DNA of 64,000 nucleotides from Angiostrongylus vasorum (lineage: Eukaryota; Nematoda; Chromadorea; Rhabditida; Metastrongylidae): the NCBI GenBank assembly GCA_018806985.1, contig JADANN010000434.1, positions 620,001 to 684,000 of the forward strand, given 5' to 3'. Made by a program: the position numbers and the translations under genes. The notes beneath the pieces were generated by a model. The model made no database searches and was not told the origin of the DNA. It saw only the letters and a list, made by a program, of their open reading frames with translations. Of this stretch, positions 38,301 through 50,715 are shown in pieces. The first letter of the stretch is position 1, and the number at the start of each line of letters is the position of its first letter.

Positions 38301-41145
38301 CTTTATAGGTTCTAACTCCAATTGTCGCATGGGGAGCCGGAATACGAAAAGGAGGCAGTTCTGTCACAATCGACCAAATTGACCTCACTCCGTTTTTCGC
38401 TTCTCTTATTGGTTCTGCTATACCTGTAAATTCACTAGGTATTCTACCATTTCAACTTTTTGATGTCTCACCTCACTATCTCTTCAAAAGCAGTTTTTCT
38501 AACTTTTTACAGGTAATGCCATTCTTTGCTTTTTTATTTTTTGTGTTTATTTATTATATTATTTATTTTTACGCACTTGATTTTTAGCCTCCATAATTTC
38601 CTTTTTTTGACTCGATCAGGTGAATTCATCTAAACGCTACATTGTTGTATTTTTCAGCTCAAGGAACAGTTCATGGTGCTTAGAGCTCAAAAGGCTAAAC
38701 GTCTATGGTTTAAAGATTTTGATAAGTTTGGATTGCATGCTTTAGAATCTCTTGAGGAAGAGTTAGTCAAGCTGGGAAGACTGCGGTACACAGCCCTTTG
38801 AGCTAAATCACTGGTGTAGCCATTGAAAAAAGTTGGACTTTCTATTTCAGACGTTTTTCTGTTGCGTCCTCATTATTTGTACAGAATGCCCCGTATATTA
38901 AAATGGCAATATTTTACTACCATCGATACGATCGTTCATTTCTTGGTGTGGGCGTGAGCCTGTGTTTCATGTTATGGATTTGGCTGGTGTGGTGTTATCT
39001 TACGAGGTTTGATCTAAAGTTTAACATTGTTTTATTGCTTATTGCGCGTGTAGCGCAGTGGTCGGAGGCGCCCTTTAATACGCATAGGATCGATCTCCAC
39101 ACCGGTGGCTCACCAAGCCTTCCATCCCCTGGGGTTGGAAAATTGGTGTCATTCTTGTCTGGAAGGAAAGCAGCACTGGAGCGATACATCGACAGGCCAC
39201 CCGCAGTCATTGTATAAGCCAAATATGAGTTCAGTCACCTTCAACGTTGCTTAATGAAGTCGGATACATGGGGCATCTATCAGCGATTGATCAATGGCCA
39301 GAGCTTTATCCTTTTTTTATCCATTATTCGTTCTTCTTGGGGCTGAAGCCAGTTGGACACATTATCAGAAGGCATATTTTTCGGAACATGTTTCAGAGAC
39401 GCCTCTAAACCGATGTTCACGAAATCTGCGGTTGTCCCTAATCGGGTATTCATCGGAATAATAGCTTGCATGCTGGTATTCTGCCTATATTGCCAACTAC
39501 CTTTAACAAATTGGATATATTTGCTGCTGCCAATATTTCTGTTTTCATTAATTTCAAATATTCTGGATCTTAAAACAAACATCAGTCAGCTTGCTCACCA
39601 ATGCCTCGCAAATCACGCATCAGCACCCTTGGCATTCCTACTGAAAGCCTTACTAGGGTTGATTGGTCTGTGTGTGTCTCTTTTCCTAAACGTTATTATT
39701 TTTGTGGATCGTAGATTTCTGGCTGTGCTGTTTATCGCTCTCACCGTGGTTCCAAACATGTTCGCTGAAAAAGTTGTTCAAGAACGGTCGAAAAGTTGGC
39801 GTACATTGTGCTTGATTCTTCTCCCATTCCCTTTTTTCCCGAATGTGGGAAAATTCGAATTGCCGTTGCTTTGTGTTTCTGCACCAATCATTTTTGGAAC
39901 ACTGCTATGGAATTTATCCCAGCATCCACTCCTAAAGCAGAAGCGGGATGGTTTTCGCATGTTATCTGGTTTATTGTTTATCACGACCAGCATGGTATTC
40001 TTATCGACGTATGTATTTCAAACGCCGCCAGCTTTTCTCCGCTTCATGTCATGGTGCTCTTTACCGCTGTCGTTGATTCTTCCTCTCTTTTCACCACCTA
40101 TGATAGTCGATAGAAGCATTTGGTATATCTCCTCACTTTTTGTTCCGTACTCTCTACTATCGATCGCATATGAGTCATTTTTTATATTATGCCTTATACC
40201 ATTACTGCTAATGTTTCTTCGATTTGAATTTCACGAAATGTCAGACACGGAGTTTCTTGTTATGCCTGCTGATCGTTCTTTACATTTACCAGTGGGCGCG
40301 TTGCGATCAGGTCGAGTAAGTGCAACTGAACTGAGGATAGCAGCACTATGTATGAGTTTTGTGCTAGCATCATTGTTTGGGACCGGAAATTTTGCCTCGA
40401 TGAACTCGTTCAATCCATCATCTTTAAACAGGTTTATCTCTGTCTTCAGTCCCTTTACAATGACAACGTTGTTATTGTTCAAGCTTTTTATACCCTTATT
40501 AATGGTGTCGTTATTGTTGACTGCGGTTTTACGGTTCAATCGAAAGGCTGTTCAACGACTTTCATGTATAGTACTTATACTGACCGATCTCATGGCTATG
40601 GTTTGTCGGACACCGGTCATTTCGTTATGTTAACTTTTTATTTACTGCCTATTACAATTTGTCACGGCAGAGTATTATGTGAGATACAACTGCAGTGATG
40701 CTGAGATATTTGCAAAACTGGACCGCAGGTGTCTGCGGTGAGGATCGAACACGCGATTACCCTTTCTGGGGGCTAACGCGTTCACCACCACACCATGCCG
40801 GTCCTTCGTTTCGCCTTTCTCTCAGCAAGTCATTTCTAGGTTTTGTTTTCCATGACAACTACTATATTTCCTTTAGGGAATAATGATTACTTTTATCCGG
40901 AAAGTGATTTAAAAACGTAACTAAACTGAATTTTCCAGTGTTTCTTTCACCAACTCAAAGACGAAGGTAGTTGGCTCGACATTGGATTAAGTATATCCCA
41001 CTATTTAATATCAATGTGTATGTCCGTTATTTTATTGCTTTTATTGATGTGTTCTAGCAGTTTAATGACCACTTCATTATCCAGGAGTGATTTCCAGGAC
41101 TTTATTGGTGTTATGAAAACTAAGAGCAGTCACAGTTTTCTGTAA
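35347..41145 (+). CDS. PIGN: GPI ethanolamine phosphate transferase 1 (PIGN/Mcd4), complete
   Basis: ER membrane enzyme that adds ethanolamine phosphate to the first mannose of the GPI anchor precursor. Ten exons: 35347-35506, 36610-36686, 36935-37080, 37472-37773, 38089-38222, 38309-38512, 38658-38785, 38851-39006, 39397-40600, 40939-41145; all GT/AG and phase-consistent, 905 aa with stop (human 931). Motifs: N-terminal anchor, [19 protein letters not shown] with the catalytic Thr, [13 protein letters not shown] and [15 protein letters not shown] (metal ligands of the alkaline-phosphatase fold), then a long multi-spanning C-terminal half in exons 8-10 ending with [15 protein letters not shown]. 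The ATG directly follows TTGATTTTGCAG, a spliced-leader-type acceptor. Introns carry S3 (intron 3), an S1-like fragment (intron 4), S1 (intron 8) and S2 (intron 9). No lesion seen. Confidence 0.96.
36042..36445. repeat. S2 inverted pair in PIGN intron 1
   Basis: 36042-36262 reverse (GCGAGGAGCGAACCCGCCGA with a duplicated GAACCCGCC), 36263-36445 plus (CATGGTGTGGTGGTGAACGT, AGCGGGTTTGATCC). Confidence 0.8.
37096..37446 (-). repeat. S3 repeat in PIGN intron 3
   Basis: AAGGGTTTACCGCCTTATCC to GTGGAAATTATGCTTTGCCC in reverse; it ends about 25 bp before exon 4. Confidence 0.85.
37930..38035 (-). repeat. S1-like fragment in PIGN intron 4
   Basis: CACCAATTTCCCGACCCTAG followed by GAGAGGCTTGGTGAGC resembles the middle of reverse-oriented S1; the rest is diverged. 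Confidence 0.45.
39043..39320 (+). repeat. S1 SINE in PIGN intron 8
   Basis: Head GCGTGTAGCGCAGTGGTCGG to tail CCAGAGCTTTATCCTTTTTT; near full length. Confidence 0.9.
40626..40835 (-). repeat. S2 repeat in PIGN intron 9
   Basis: TAACTTTTTATTTACTGCCT, GCACGGCAG-type start, GTGAGGATCGAACACGCGAT, CACCACACCATGCCGGTCC. It begins 26 bp inside the intron, close to the exon 9 donor. Confidence 0.8.
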
Positions 41146-41467
41146 AATGTTTAAAATGTTTTGTAAACATAGTTTTCTATTTAGTTTTGCTGGTTTCGCG
41201 ACCATACTTATTGTTTTTACGCATTTGTAACAGTGCACAGCTATTGCAGTGTTTTATTTTTGATGGTTCCTTTTCTTGCAGTTTTTTGGTGTCTTCTCTT
41301 CCTACTCTCTTGAAAGCTTCCCCACTACAGCTGTGTTATCAGTCCTGGACTGAGAAGAACCATATTCGATATTTAGTAGTTTGCAAGAAAAAACAGTACT
41401 TTTGTTAACAGAAAGCTAGGCGTCGTATCATGTCGGCACCAATAACTACTCGTCGTCGCATATACGA

Positions 41468-41742
41468 GGTGCCTGTGGCGCAATGTTCAGAGTTACCGTG
41501 CAGTGCAAACGTCTTTGGTTCGACCATGCGCCCCACGCTCGCCAACCTTCCATTCCTCTAGAGTGGGCAAATTAGCGCCTTTTTTGGGAGGATAGCGGCA
41601 CTGACTTGAAACATCGGTACACCACCGCATGTCACTTTATAGGCCATATATATGTTCATTCACTTCTAACAATGCTAGGTGAAGTTGAATGCGTGGCGCA
41701 TCCTTCAGGGAATGGACGCCAGCTTTCAGCTTTTTGTCGCAT
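41468..41742 (+). repeat. S1 SINE, diverged
   Basis: Head CTGTGGCGCAATGTTCAGAG, centre GGTACACCACCGCATGTCAC, tail GGACGCCAGCTTTCAGC; just downstream of PIGN. Confidence 0.7.
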
Positions 41743-42567
41743 ATTGCGTCAAAGGATTCGAAATACCTGGTCTTGGTTTTGGGCCTCTGTACAGTGTATG
41801 TGTTTCACTTAGAGTTCTCAAATTGGTTTGAGGATGAAAAAGCTCCAGTTTCTTTTTTCTATTTCCTCGTTGATGTCTAAACTTGAGTTTTGTGGAGATT
41901 GGACTTTGCTTTTCTCTAAGATACGTGAATTGTTTAACTTGTAGCTAAGGAAATGACGAAAGAGTTACTGCAGTTTTAGTGGATGAATCATAAGCCACAC
42001 ATAATTGTCGAGCTACTTTGCAATCGTAACTTCTGTGTGCTTGAAAATCGCAGGCGCTCTGAACCATAACATATTGACGATATAGCCTAACACACAATGA
42101 GGTGCTGACGTTGGACGATACTGTTTTTGACTGCTGCCGGGGTGAGATATATTCGACTTATGCGGACATCAGTGCGTCAAACAAACAAGCTTCACCTAAT
42201 GGTGTTCATTAACCTTAATAAGAACCAAAAGGATTTGAAGGACGTTTTCAATAGGATACAAACTCCACTACTGCATAACCATAGAACTCCGATTCCCGAA
42301 GCCGATAAAGTGCAATTTCTTCGCTGTTTTTCGAGTCTTCTATCCCGAACGGCGAGGTGATTGAGTAAACGGAATTTCGCCCATCAAGCTACAATGTGTC
42401 GTCTTAACACGGCAACGACGCTGCCTCCTGCACTTCCGTTTATTTATTTGAAATTCTTCCTTACCTGAAAATTTAACTTCTTAAGGAAATTAAAGTTGCG
42501 AAAAATTAAAGACTCCTAGAAATATGTCAACTTCTCAACTTCACAAGTACATTAGTTGGAAGATGAA

Positions 42568-42832
42568 CAAAGCGTTTGGCGTTGATGAATCCCTGAGGGA
42601 TGCGTTACGTAGGACTTCACTGAGCATCTTTCGAGGTGATTGAATGCATATATGACCTGTACACATCTTGCGGTGACGCATCGATGTATCAAGTCAGTTA
42701 TGTTGTCCACCTAGACAAGTAATAACTTGCCGACCCTGAGGGACGGGTTGGTTAAGTCGGAGTGCGGGATCGAATCAATGACAGCGTAAATATTCTAGGA
42801 TACCTCTAAGCACTGAGCTATATGCAGCACCG
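42568..42832 (-). repeat. S1 SINE, diverged
   Basis: CGTTTGGCGTTGATGAATCC to AAGCACTGAGCTATATGCAG; beyond the 3' ends of both PIGN and ARPC5. Confidence 0.75.
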
Positions 42833-43514
42833 TCTAGTATAGCAGTTACCAACAAATATGTGAGTGCTAACGGAAATTATTCGTCGTCCCACACTGCAGA
42901 AAACTAGTACCATTGTTCAGATGGAAAAGCTTACAAAATCTTGTTTCAAAGTCTGCTTATTGATCATTTTCTGTTTATGGGACAATTCTATCGACTTAAA
43001 AAAATAGAGGAGGTAGGTCATACATTAGATGCCACAAGATACGTCTATTGAGTCCAGAAGAAATCATTGTCGACTGTTTGATGGGTTCTAAGCTTTCGTG
43101 TCATCGTCTCTGTAATCCACACCTTTGCGTCACATTGCGAACTGTACGGTAGATGGACAAATTCCTGGTTCCTTATTCATAAATGGATCTTCCATTTGTA
43201 TATAAGCAATCTCCACTGTTTTTCTCTATATCTACACATTGAAATGCATATCTTAGTACGAGGCTCAGTAAGCCGTCAATTTAACATAAAAGACTACATG
43301 CTACATAAAACTTCTCAGCATAAAACGAGACAAGGGGAGAAATGGTTGACAGTAGTTTATCTCTCCAAATGAATAAATTAGAGCACTTTAAACGAATGAT
43401 AAGGATAGAATTAGCATAAAGTATAAAAGTGTGAACTGTAACAAGAAGAACTACTTTGAGGCAAAAAAATGAGTATAAGCGACACAACTTCCTGCAGTAG
43501 ATCGGCAGGGATGA

Positions 43515-46500
43515 CTATAGACGACCTCTTTCGGAGAACACACGTATTATCGTTCCTAGTCCGAAGCGTGCCACGAGCTGAACGAAAGTGACTTAAAAGA
43601 CCAGACATAAAATTTTCCCGAATTGCAAAAATTGATTAAATAAGCCTCCCAACGGTTTGCCGTCTCATCGCGGCCGCGAGGTGTTCCTGGATGTCGGGCT
43701 GCGATAGCGGGGAATTCATCCTCCACCCCAGCAGGGTCACCCAAGCTGAGAAGGAGTCCAGCGTTCCCATCAGAAAGGTCAGCTAGGAGTAAACCAATAC
43801 CGTGATCCACCACCGTCCTGGTATCAAACCAGTCGCGTGGCAGCAAATCTTCTGATCTACGAAGGCGGTGACTGCCCGTGATGGTGACGACCTGGGGCAG
43901 ACTTTGACCTGGCTGACCTCGCGACTCCAGGGAACCACAATGACTAAACCAGCAAAACTCTGAAAAATTGGAGACTATGCTTTGGCCTAAACAACCACTG
44001 ACGACTGGCCATCCAAGTATACAAGCAAGATGAGGTACGCACGAAGGGATGGTATGGTAGCTCTAATTGGTTATGGTATTGAAAGTAAGCGTTAAAAAAT
44101 GTTAAAATAAATGCTCACCAGTGAATGCCAAGCCAATAGAGTTTGACATAAGGCATTTTCCGGTGTTATTTCCATAGCTTTATAGATGAACTTCATTAAA
44201 ATGTCCGCTTCGTCAATTGAAATTTTCTGAATGCGAAATGGTGAAAAAAGGAGAAGTACATCTATTCTAAGACAGAGATATACCTGATACACACCTTTAC
44301 AACAGGTTCAATTTCGTTCCATTTGAACGTGCCGAGTACTTTGGCAACTAACATTGTACATTTATCTTTTACAGCCTGAAATAACTGCATTCACTTAATA
44401 CACTGTGTGATCTACAGCGTCCACATTTTAGTTTATATGTTCGCGCGAAAAAGCATGTATTGAATACTAAGTTTCTCCTGCTGTTCTATAAAGGATAAAA
44501 AGGATAAAGCTCTTGGCGTTGATCAATCCCCTGAGGGATGCGCCATGTATTCTACTTCATTAAGCATCGTTGGAGGTGAGTGAATGCATATCTGGATTAT
44601 ACAATGACTCGCGGTAGCCTACCGATATATCGAGCCAATGCTGCTATCCTCCCAGACAAGACTGGTACCAATCTGCCGATCTCGGAGAGATGGAGGGCTC
44701 GGTGGGCGCGGGGGCCCGGGATCGATCCCATGTGTACTGCAGGGTGCCTCCGAACATTCCGCTACACGCACCCTACTGTTCGACAGTTCTACTTTGATAG
44801 CTCTGATCATCATGGTGGATGCAAGACAATAGATACACCGAATGCAAGAAGAGCTGAAAACGGCACAAGAAGTGAAGATGGATGATATGAGGAGAACTCT
44901 TCTTACTATGAATCTACTGGAACAAAAATGAATGGATAAGGTTCTTGTTCGTTGAAGTCGATGGGGATGAAACAAGTGAGAAAAAGTCTGTAAAACCTCT
45001 GCTTTCCTCTGAAGAACCAATGGGTATTAAGTTCAAAAGATGCGTGCGATACATTGACAGCGTGTCTTACATTGTTTGTTTGCCCAATTCAAACAATATT
45101 AACAAACTCCACAATTTTCCTCATAAAGGTGGTGCCACTCTCCAACTCCAAAAAAAGCTCAAGGGACTAAAAACATACTTCAAGCTAAAGCCCTTTGACC
45201 ATATAATCTGCCAGTGTTTGCAGAAGTCTCCAAGGGGTCTAAGAGATTAAAACGAAGAAGAGACTTAAAGTGTACCTGGTTTTTACATTTCAACGGAGGA
45301 TTTAGTAAGGCAGCGCGAAGTGCTTCTTCAAGGCGATTAGTCTGGAGGAGTGACGTTACAGTTCGTTCATCAGGACCGAGGCCAGTGGTTTCCCCAACTG
45401 AAAACGATTCCCCGGTTAACTTTTAACATAAAAACGCAAAGACATACAAGTCCAGAAGAACCGCACCTTTGCTACTCTATCAGTACCCTTCCCAATACTA
45501 CCGCAATTAGACTTACTGTCATTACTTATCATTGTTATCGTCACCATCACTACTATCATTGCTTGACTTATGAATGACACTTACTATACTATTTTCTGAA
45601 CAAAAACAGAACTTCCTGGATGATGAACTAAGCAGTACCAAATATCTATACTGACACTTTTACAACAAAACATACACTGCTTATAGTAATAAACATCCCA
45701 CATTACCTCCCAACGGTTTACCATCTCACCGTGGCTGGGAGGTGTTACTGGGCGTCGGGCTGCGATGTACAGCTGGGGGATTCACCCCCAGCAGTCTCAC
45801 AAGCTGAGGAGTCCGGCGTTTAGATCAGGAATCACAGCTAAGAGTGAACCAATACAGGGATTCACACCACCATCCTGGTACCAAACTACATGCACGGTGG
45901 CAAATCTCCCTCAGGTCCACGAGGGCGGCGACAACCTGTGGTGGTGATGACCCGGAGCAGATTTGGCTAGGCTGACCTCGGGACTCCACGGAAGCACAAT
46001 GGCTAAACCAGCAAAACTCTGAAAAAGTGGAAATTATGCTGTGGACCGCACAACCAGTGAAAACAGGCCATCCAAGCATCCAAGTATCCAAGTTAGATAT
46101 ACATCCTACATTTAATTCTAAATATTAAAGGTGCTACTGATATCAGATCCTTTACTTAAGCTACCTATATTTTACTGTTCGAAGACTTTCATTTTGCTAT
46201 CACTAATCTTGCAAATTTTCAAAAATAACTCAACAATATAGAATGAGGTTTCTCAACGACTGTATGTAATAAAGAACAAAGTGGACCTGTTCACTACGCA
46301 GAGGGCTCAACCTACCCAAGTGCTGGTTCGGTCTCACTCCTCGCCTACAAAGCTTGTCTTTCCTCCGGGGTTGTGACATAGGTACCAAATTTGCATGGGA
46401 CAAGCTCAATCTCTCTAATCCACGTGGCAACGCCCTAGCAGAGCTATCACAAGACATCAGACGAGGATGAATAATCCTCGAGCAGAAGCGAGCCACATGC

Positions 46501-46875
46501 CAAAAAAAGTTCGAAGACCTTCTTTGATGATGGATGTGAAAAAACGAATCGAATCCAAGAAATGATGAGATCCCCAACGTGTGATACATAGGTCATGTGA
46601 TTTAAAAAACCCTTCATTATTCGAAGGTGTTCATTTTGTTGCCACCAACCTTACGAAGGCAAAGAAAGTTCCACCACATAGTTTGAGGCCTCTCCAGGGC
46701 TCCAAATAGTAAAAAGGAAAGACAAAGACTCATTGTGCCACAATGGTAATACTTTTTGTCATGCACATCTCCCTAAAGAAATCCACTCACCATCCTCATT
46801 TTCGTTGTAGTTTTCCGGATCGTAAGCGTCAACGTCTATCTTCCGATAACTTGTGTTCTCCATGTTCTTCGCCAT
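43515..46875 (-). CDS. ARPC5: Arp2/3 complex subunit 5 (p16-Arc), with one-base frameshift
   Basis: Subunit of the complex that nucleates branched actin filaments. Exons: 46875-46791, 45397-45275, 44375-44295, 44226-44119, 43577-43515. Features: YRKIDVDAYDPENYNENED, GPDERTVTSLLQ, EEALRAALL then (shifted) NPPLKCKNQ, AVKDKCTMLVAKVL, DEADILMKFIYKAME, LLAWHSL, and the terminal GTIIRVFSERGRL. Length without the shift would be 152 aa (human 151). Exon 2 has one A too many in a run of four A (plus-strand TTTT at about 45300-45303), so the literal frame ends in KSSVEM and a stop. All other junctions are in phase. Either a consensus error or a real lesion. S3 and S1 repeats fill the introns. Confidence 0.93.
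43645..44030 (-). repeat. S3 repeat in ARPC5 intron 4
   Basis: CTCCCAACGGTTTGCCGTCT to GACTGGCCATCCAAGTATAC in reverse. Confidence 0.87.
44497..44775 (-). repeat. S1 SINE in ARPC5 intron 2
   Basis: AAGGATAAAGCTCTTGGCG to CGCTACACGCACCC with all central landmarks. Confidence 0.9.
45706..46094 (-). repeat. S3 repeat in ARPC5 intron 1
   Basis: CCTCCCAACGGTTTACCATC to CCATCCAAGCATCCAAGTAT in reverse. Confidence 0.87.
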
Positions 46876-47127
46876 ATTGCCAGAAAAAATAAAGTGATAT
46901 CTCCTCAGGAACCAGAAATAACAGCAGGAAAGGGCGTCTTGTGGAAATCCTCTCAAGTTACCAGCAGCACGTTGGACGAGTTGGACGTGCACGACCTCAG
47001 AACAACCGGCCGACGATCGGCAAGTATGCTCGAATATCAATTGCGCTATTTTTCGTGAACCACTGATGTTCGCCGGTTCTCATCAAGACCGCCACATCTC
47101 GCAGAAGTTCCGTGTTCTGGTGTGAAG

Positions 47128-47362
47128 GATCTGACACGCATTCGACTCCATATATAGTATGCTAGAGCTCGATGGACGCATATGTGGCCTTTACGATGAC
47201 CCGCGGTGGCCTACCGATGTATCAAGCCATTGCTCCTATCCTCCCAGGCTAGTACCAATTTCCCGAGACTGAAAGGATTGAAAGTTTTGGGTAGGCTGAG
47301 CTGTGTGGTCGATCCTATGTTTTGCAGAGCACCCTTGACAACTGCGCTACATGTACCCCTTA
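47128..47362 (-). repeat. S1 SINE
   Basis: ACACGCATTCGACTCCATAT to CAACTGCGCTACATGTACCC; the 3' tail is truncated. Upstream of ARPC5. Confidence 0.8.
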
Positions 47363-47439
47363 TACTCCTAGAATCTCACAAGAATAAGACTTCACAGTAT
47401 CGTCGGTAGGTTGAAGACTTGCGAATAGCCTTTCATCCG

Positions 47440-47645
47440 ATGTACCAACTTTTATCCATTGCCTATTATTTCTCCCCACAAGATATTATGCGAAGTACAA
47501 CTACAAGGATTCTGAAATATGAGCAGAACTCAGAATACCAGACCAGCTTCGAACTCGCGATTACCTTTTCCGAGGGCTCACGTGCTACCCACCGCACCGA
47601 GGCCCTTGCTTTGCCTTTCTCTCAGCTAGTCTTTGCTCGCGGAAA
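47440..47645 (-). repeat. S2 repeat, diverged
   Basis: CTACAAGGATTCTGAAATAT, AGCTTCGAACTCGCGATTAC, CACGTGCTACCCACCGCACC. Confidence 0.6.
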
Positions 47646-47689
47646 GGCTAATCGACTGTCCGAACGCTCCTGAAGTTACGAGTCCTCCG

Positions 47690-47990
47690 TTCATCTGCCC
47701 TGATAGAAGGGATCGTGTTAAACGAGTATCTCGGTTATGATGTGCTTCAAGATGGTGTCGCGTTGTCGCATTTCGTAAGGAATGGATTTATGAACGGTGG
47801 TTAGAGAAATTTCAAGAATGTGGTAAAGTTCTAGTTATCGGTAAAGGCTTTTTGTAAGAGATATCCTCACAGCAGAACCCACTGGACTACTCTTGCACGC
47901 GACAGGGGAAAAATGGAGGGTTTACTGACGCTCGCTCTAGTCACTCGACGACCAGTGGGACGGCAGATGAGGTGTTAGGAGGTGATCTAC
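47690..47990 (+). mobile_element. RTE-type LINE tail fragment, partly rearranged
   Basis: From about 47870 the sequence (AGCAGAACCCACTGGACTAC, GACAGGGGAAAAATGGAGGG, CACTCGACGACCAGTGGGAC) matches the RTE tail at 50170-50270. The stretch 47690-47865 is less clear but lies in the same block. Confidence 0.55.
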
Positions 47991-49235
47991 ACCTTGTTAC
48001 AGTGCCCAGATCCGCACTCATTGATGACTTAGCAGCGCTACAGAACCGACATCGAGGGGCTCCCCGTTGTATGGTACTGTTTTTGTATCGCACTGTAATT
48101 GACAATAAGCGCTCATCCTCTCACAAGGTCAGCTATGATTAACTGATGTCCAGTATTTCCAGCTGGGTTCATTTATGGGAAGAAGGAACTTATCCAGTTA
48201 ACAGTGATGCTCTTTGCTATTCCGCAACTTGGTTGCTATCTTGTAAGAAATTTATTCACAGGAAGACAAAGCGCTTTTCAGTTCATGTAAGCAGATGAGT
48301 GGCAGAGAGACTGAAGGAAAACGAGCCATTTTATCAGCAAAAACCGTTCTCATTATTCCATGTCTTGGGCGGATGAAACACGCTACACTATGGGGAAACC
48401 GCTAGAACCCGATCTAACCTTTTGTTACGATGAATATTACAAATTCTGGCTTAAAAAACACTTTGGATTACTAAGTTTACACAAAGTTGTTGTAAAAAAG
48501 TTGTTTCGGCTGTTTGCGTTGCTCTGCTTTCTTCCGAGTAATGATGGTTCCAGTCGATTGTCCACAGCCATTCGTCTTTCCAATATGTGTCTTCGCAGAC
48601 GCATGGAGTCGAGTCTTCTGGAGCAGAGCATCGATTGAATGAAGTTTCTTCACTTGGATGGTTTTAAGAAATAAGCAAGCTTTTGTTGACATTGCAAGAA
48701 GACTGTACCTTGTTTAGTACCTACAGTTTGAACATCCTCCTCAAATGCCCGTTTTCACGCCTTTCTTGGGCCAAGAGTCATCATGTTTGACCATGGGACT
48801 CATCCACATGAAAACAACTGGACAGGATTCACGAAACGTCAGCTACTACTGGTAAGTGGTACAATAACAGCCTCTTGTGTACTTATCAAGGAAACAGCAG
48901 CTCAACACTTATTCTGTGCTTTTCCGCAACCCACCATGAAACCTAGCGTGTCGTCTATATGTTCCGGATGAGAATTAACCCATCGAGAAAGCGGGACTGG
49001 ACCAGTCAAACATAAGCACTCTAATCCTGCGCTCGCACCTAGCCAGCCCTACGCAGTTTAACTGTAATGCTGGCAAAAAGCTGAACAACGGGATAATGCT
49101 GATAACTGGGAGCAATCGCTTGGAATTATACAAGCACTCGTCGAGGGTTATCATATCTATTATTTTCCGTCTAAGCATACGATGGAAGCGTTTCGACAAA
49201 TCGGAGATGCATGCTTTATGGATCTTTTCTCATAA

Positions 49236-49535
49236 CCAGTAACACTATAATGATGCTGATATATTCGCAAAACTTGAAACTCGGGCCACATCGAACGAAA
49301 AATTACCCGTTCTTGGGGGGCTCGTGTATTGCAGACTGCAACACTGACTCTCTTGGTTTGCGATTCTCTCAGCTAGTTCTCTACCTAACGCTACCAACAC
49401 CAACCACCCTCAGCGGTGCAGTGTGTAATACGTGAGCCCCCTGGAAAGAGCAATCATGGTTCGATGTGGCCCGGGTCCAAGTTTTGCGAATCTCTCAGCA
49501 TCATTGCGGTTGTATTTCACATCATACCCTGCCGT
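49236..49535. repeat. S2 inverted pair abutting the RTE LINE
   Basis: 49236-49395 reverse (ATGCTGATATATTCGCAAAA), 49400-49535 plus (AGCGGTGCAGTGTGTAATAC, TTTTGCGAATCTCTCAGCAT, CATACCCTGCCGTGG). Confidence 0.7.
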
Positions 49536-50280
49536 GGTCTTCGACTAAATCTCACAAAAACGATAGTCATGAGGAACGGATTGGTTTCGTATGCCCCATT
49601 CATGCTCAACGAAACGACTATCTCCGAATGCTCCAGTTATATCTAGCTAGGTCGGGAAATCAATATGATGAACGACTTAGCTCCAGAGCTGAGCAGAAGG
49701 AAACGAGCGGCTTGGGAAGCTTTCAAAAGCATCGAGGATGTAGTGAAGAGAACAAAGAACACCCGACTCTGTGCCCACCTTTTCGACTCAACGGTGCTTC
49801 CTGCCCTAACGTATACGTCAGAAACCTGGTCGCTGCGTAAGCAGGATGAAAGATCACTCTGCGTTATCGAACGCGCATTCGAAAGGACGATGCTAGGAGT
49901 ATCTCGTTTCACACAAGTAAGGGAAGGGATCCGAAGCTCCGACCTGTGTCAATGACCAAAAATCAAAGATTCCATTCTGTACACCAAACAGTCGAAGACG
50001 GTGGGCCGGACACTTAATGCGTATGAATGACAATCGATGGACAAGAGCCGTTAGTGACTGGATTCCCTCGGGATGTCAAACGTACTGCACGAAGACCACC
50101 GACCCGATGGTCAGAGATCTTCACGAAAAGCCTAGAAGAAAGTTATGATGCTCGACGAGTCCCTAGAGCGAGCAGAACCCATTGGGCTACTCTTGCACGC
50201 GACAACGAAAAATGGAAGATTTACTGGCGCCCGCTCGAGTCACTCGACGATCAATGGGACTATAGGTGATATAGGTGATA
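49536..50280 (+). mobile_element. RTE-type LINE, 3' end of reverse transcriptase
   Basis: Plus-strand frames read GLRLNLTKTIVMRNG (palm/thumb border), INMMNDLAPELSRRKRAAWE, STVLPALTYTSETWSLRKQD, GHLMRMNDNRWTRA and DVKRTARRPPTRW to HWATLARDNEKW. This is the usual C-terminus of RTE-clade non-LTR elements. Several frame changes make it 5'-truncated and dead. The 3' end is a short tandem AGGTGATAT repeat, typical of RTE tails. An S2 copy abuts its 5' end. Confidence 0.85.
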
Positions 50281-50715
50281 TCTTGCCGTGAAAACTATAG
50301 GCGGTGAATAAAAGGTTAACTAGTGGCACTGTTTTACAAGCACATCACTCACAAATAAGCCCCATATCTTTTTAGTGGTGTGTTTTGCTAAATAGTCAAG
50401 AGTATTTTTTCGGCAAGCTTCTGAGTTCTTTCATTATTCATAGAAGTATTGTATGCCATATTATTAGACGTCATTTTATTTCACTAGAGATAACAAGCCA
50501 CGATCACTGAAATTTATATCTCATCGAATAGACGTAGAAAGTAAAGTACGTTCAAATAATGAAAGATGAACCAACGACGGAGTCATTTCAACAAAAGCAT
50601 AACAGCCCAACTACATCACAACACATAATCTATCCAACTGTTATCTTGACCAGTAATAGAGCAAATGGAGGGAAGTGGAACTATAAACTCTTCAAGCTTC
50701 ATAGATTGACAATGT

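Larger units (their letters stand above)
41146..43514. other. Convergent interval between PIGN and ARPC5
   Basis: Both genes end here. Two diverged S1 copies (41468, 42568). No canonical AATAAA was spotted close to either stop. A short plus frame at 42127-42360 is unsupported. Confidence 0.4.
46876..49235. other. Interval upstream of ARPC5, mostly repeats, possible plus-strand exons
   Basis: Holds S1 (47128), S2 (47440) and a LINE tail (47690). Plus-strand frames at 48360-48470 (MSWADETRYTMGKPLEPD) and 48783-48860 (HPHENNWTGFTKRQLLL followed by GTAAGT) look exon-like but are unidentified. Confidence 0.3.

Noticed and set aside
46230..46589. 119-residue minus frame in ARPC5 intron 1
   Set aside because: No match to ARPC5, wrong phase for its exons, no splice sites; the true exon 2 is at 45275-45397.
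49466..49840. 124-residue plus-strand frame
   Set aside because: Out-of-frame reading of the RTE LINE; the neighbouring frame holds the real RT C-terminal residues.
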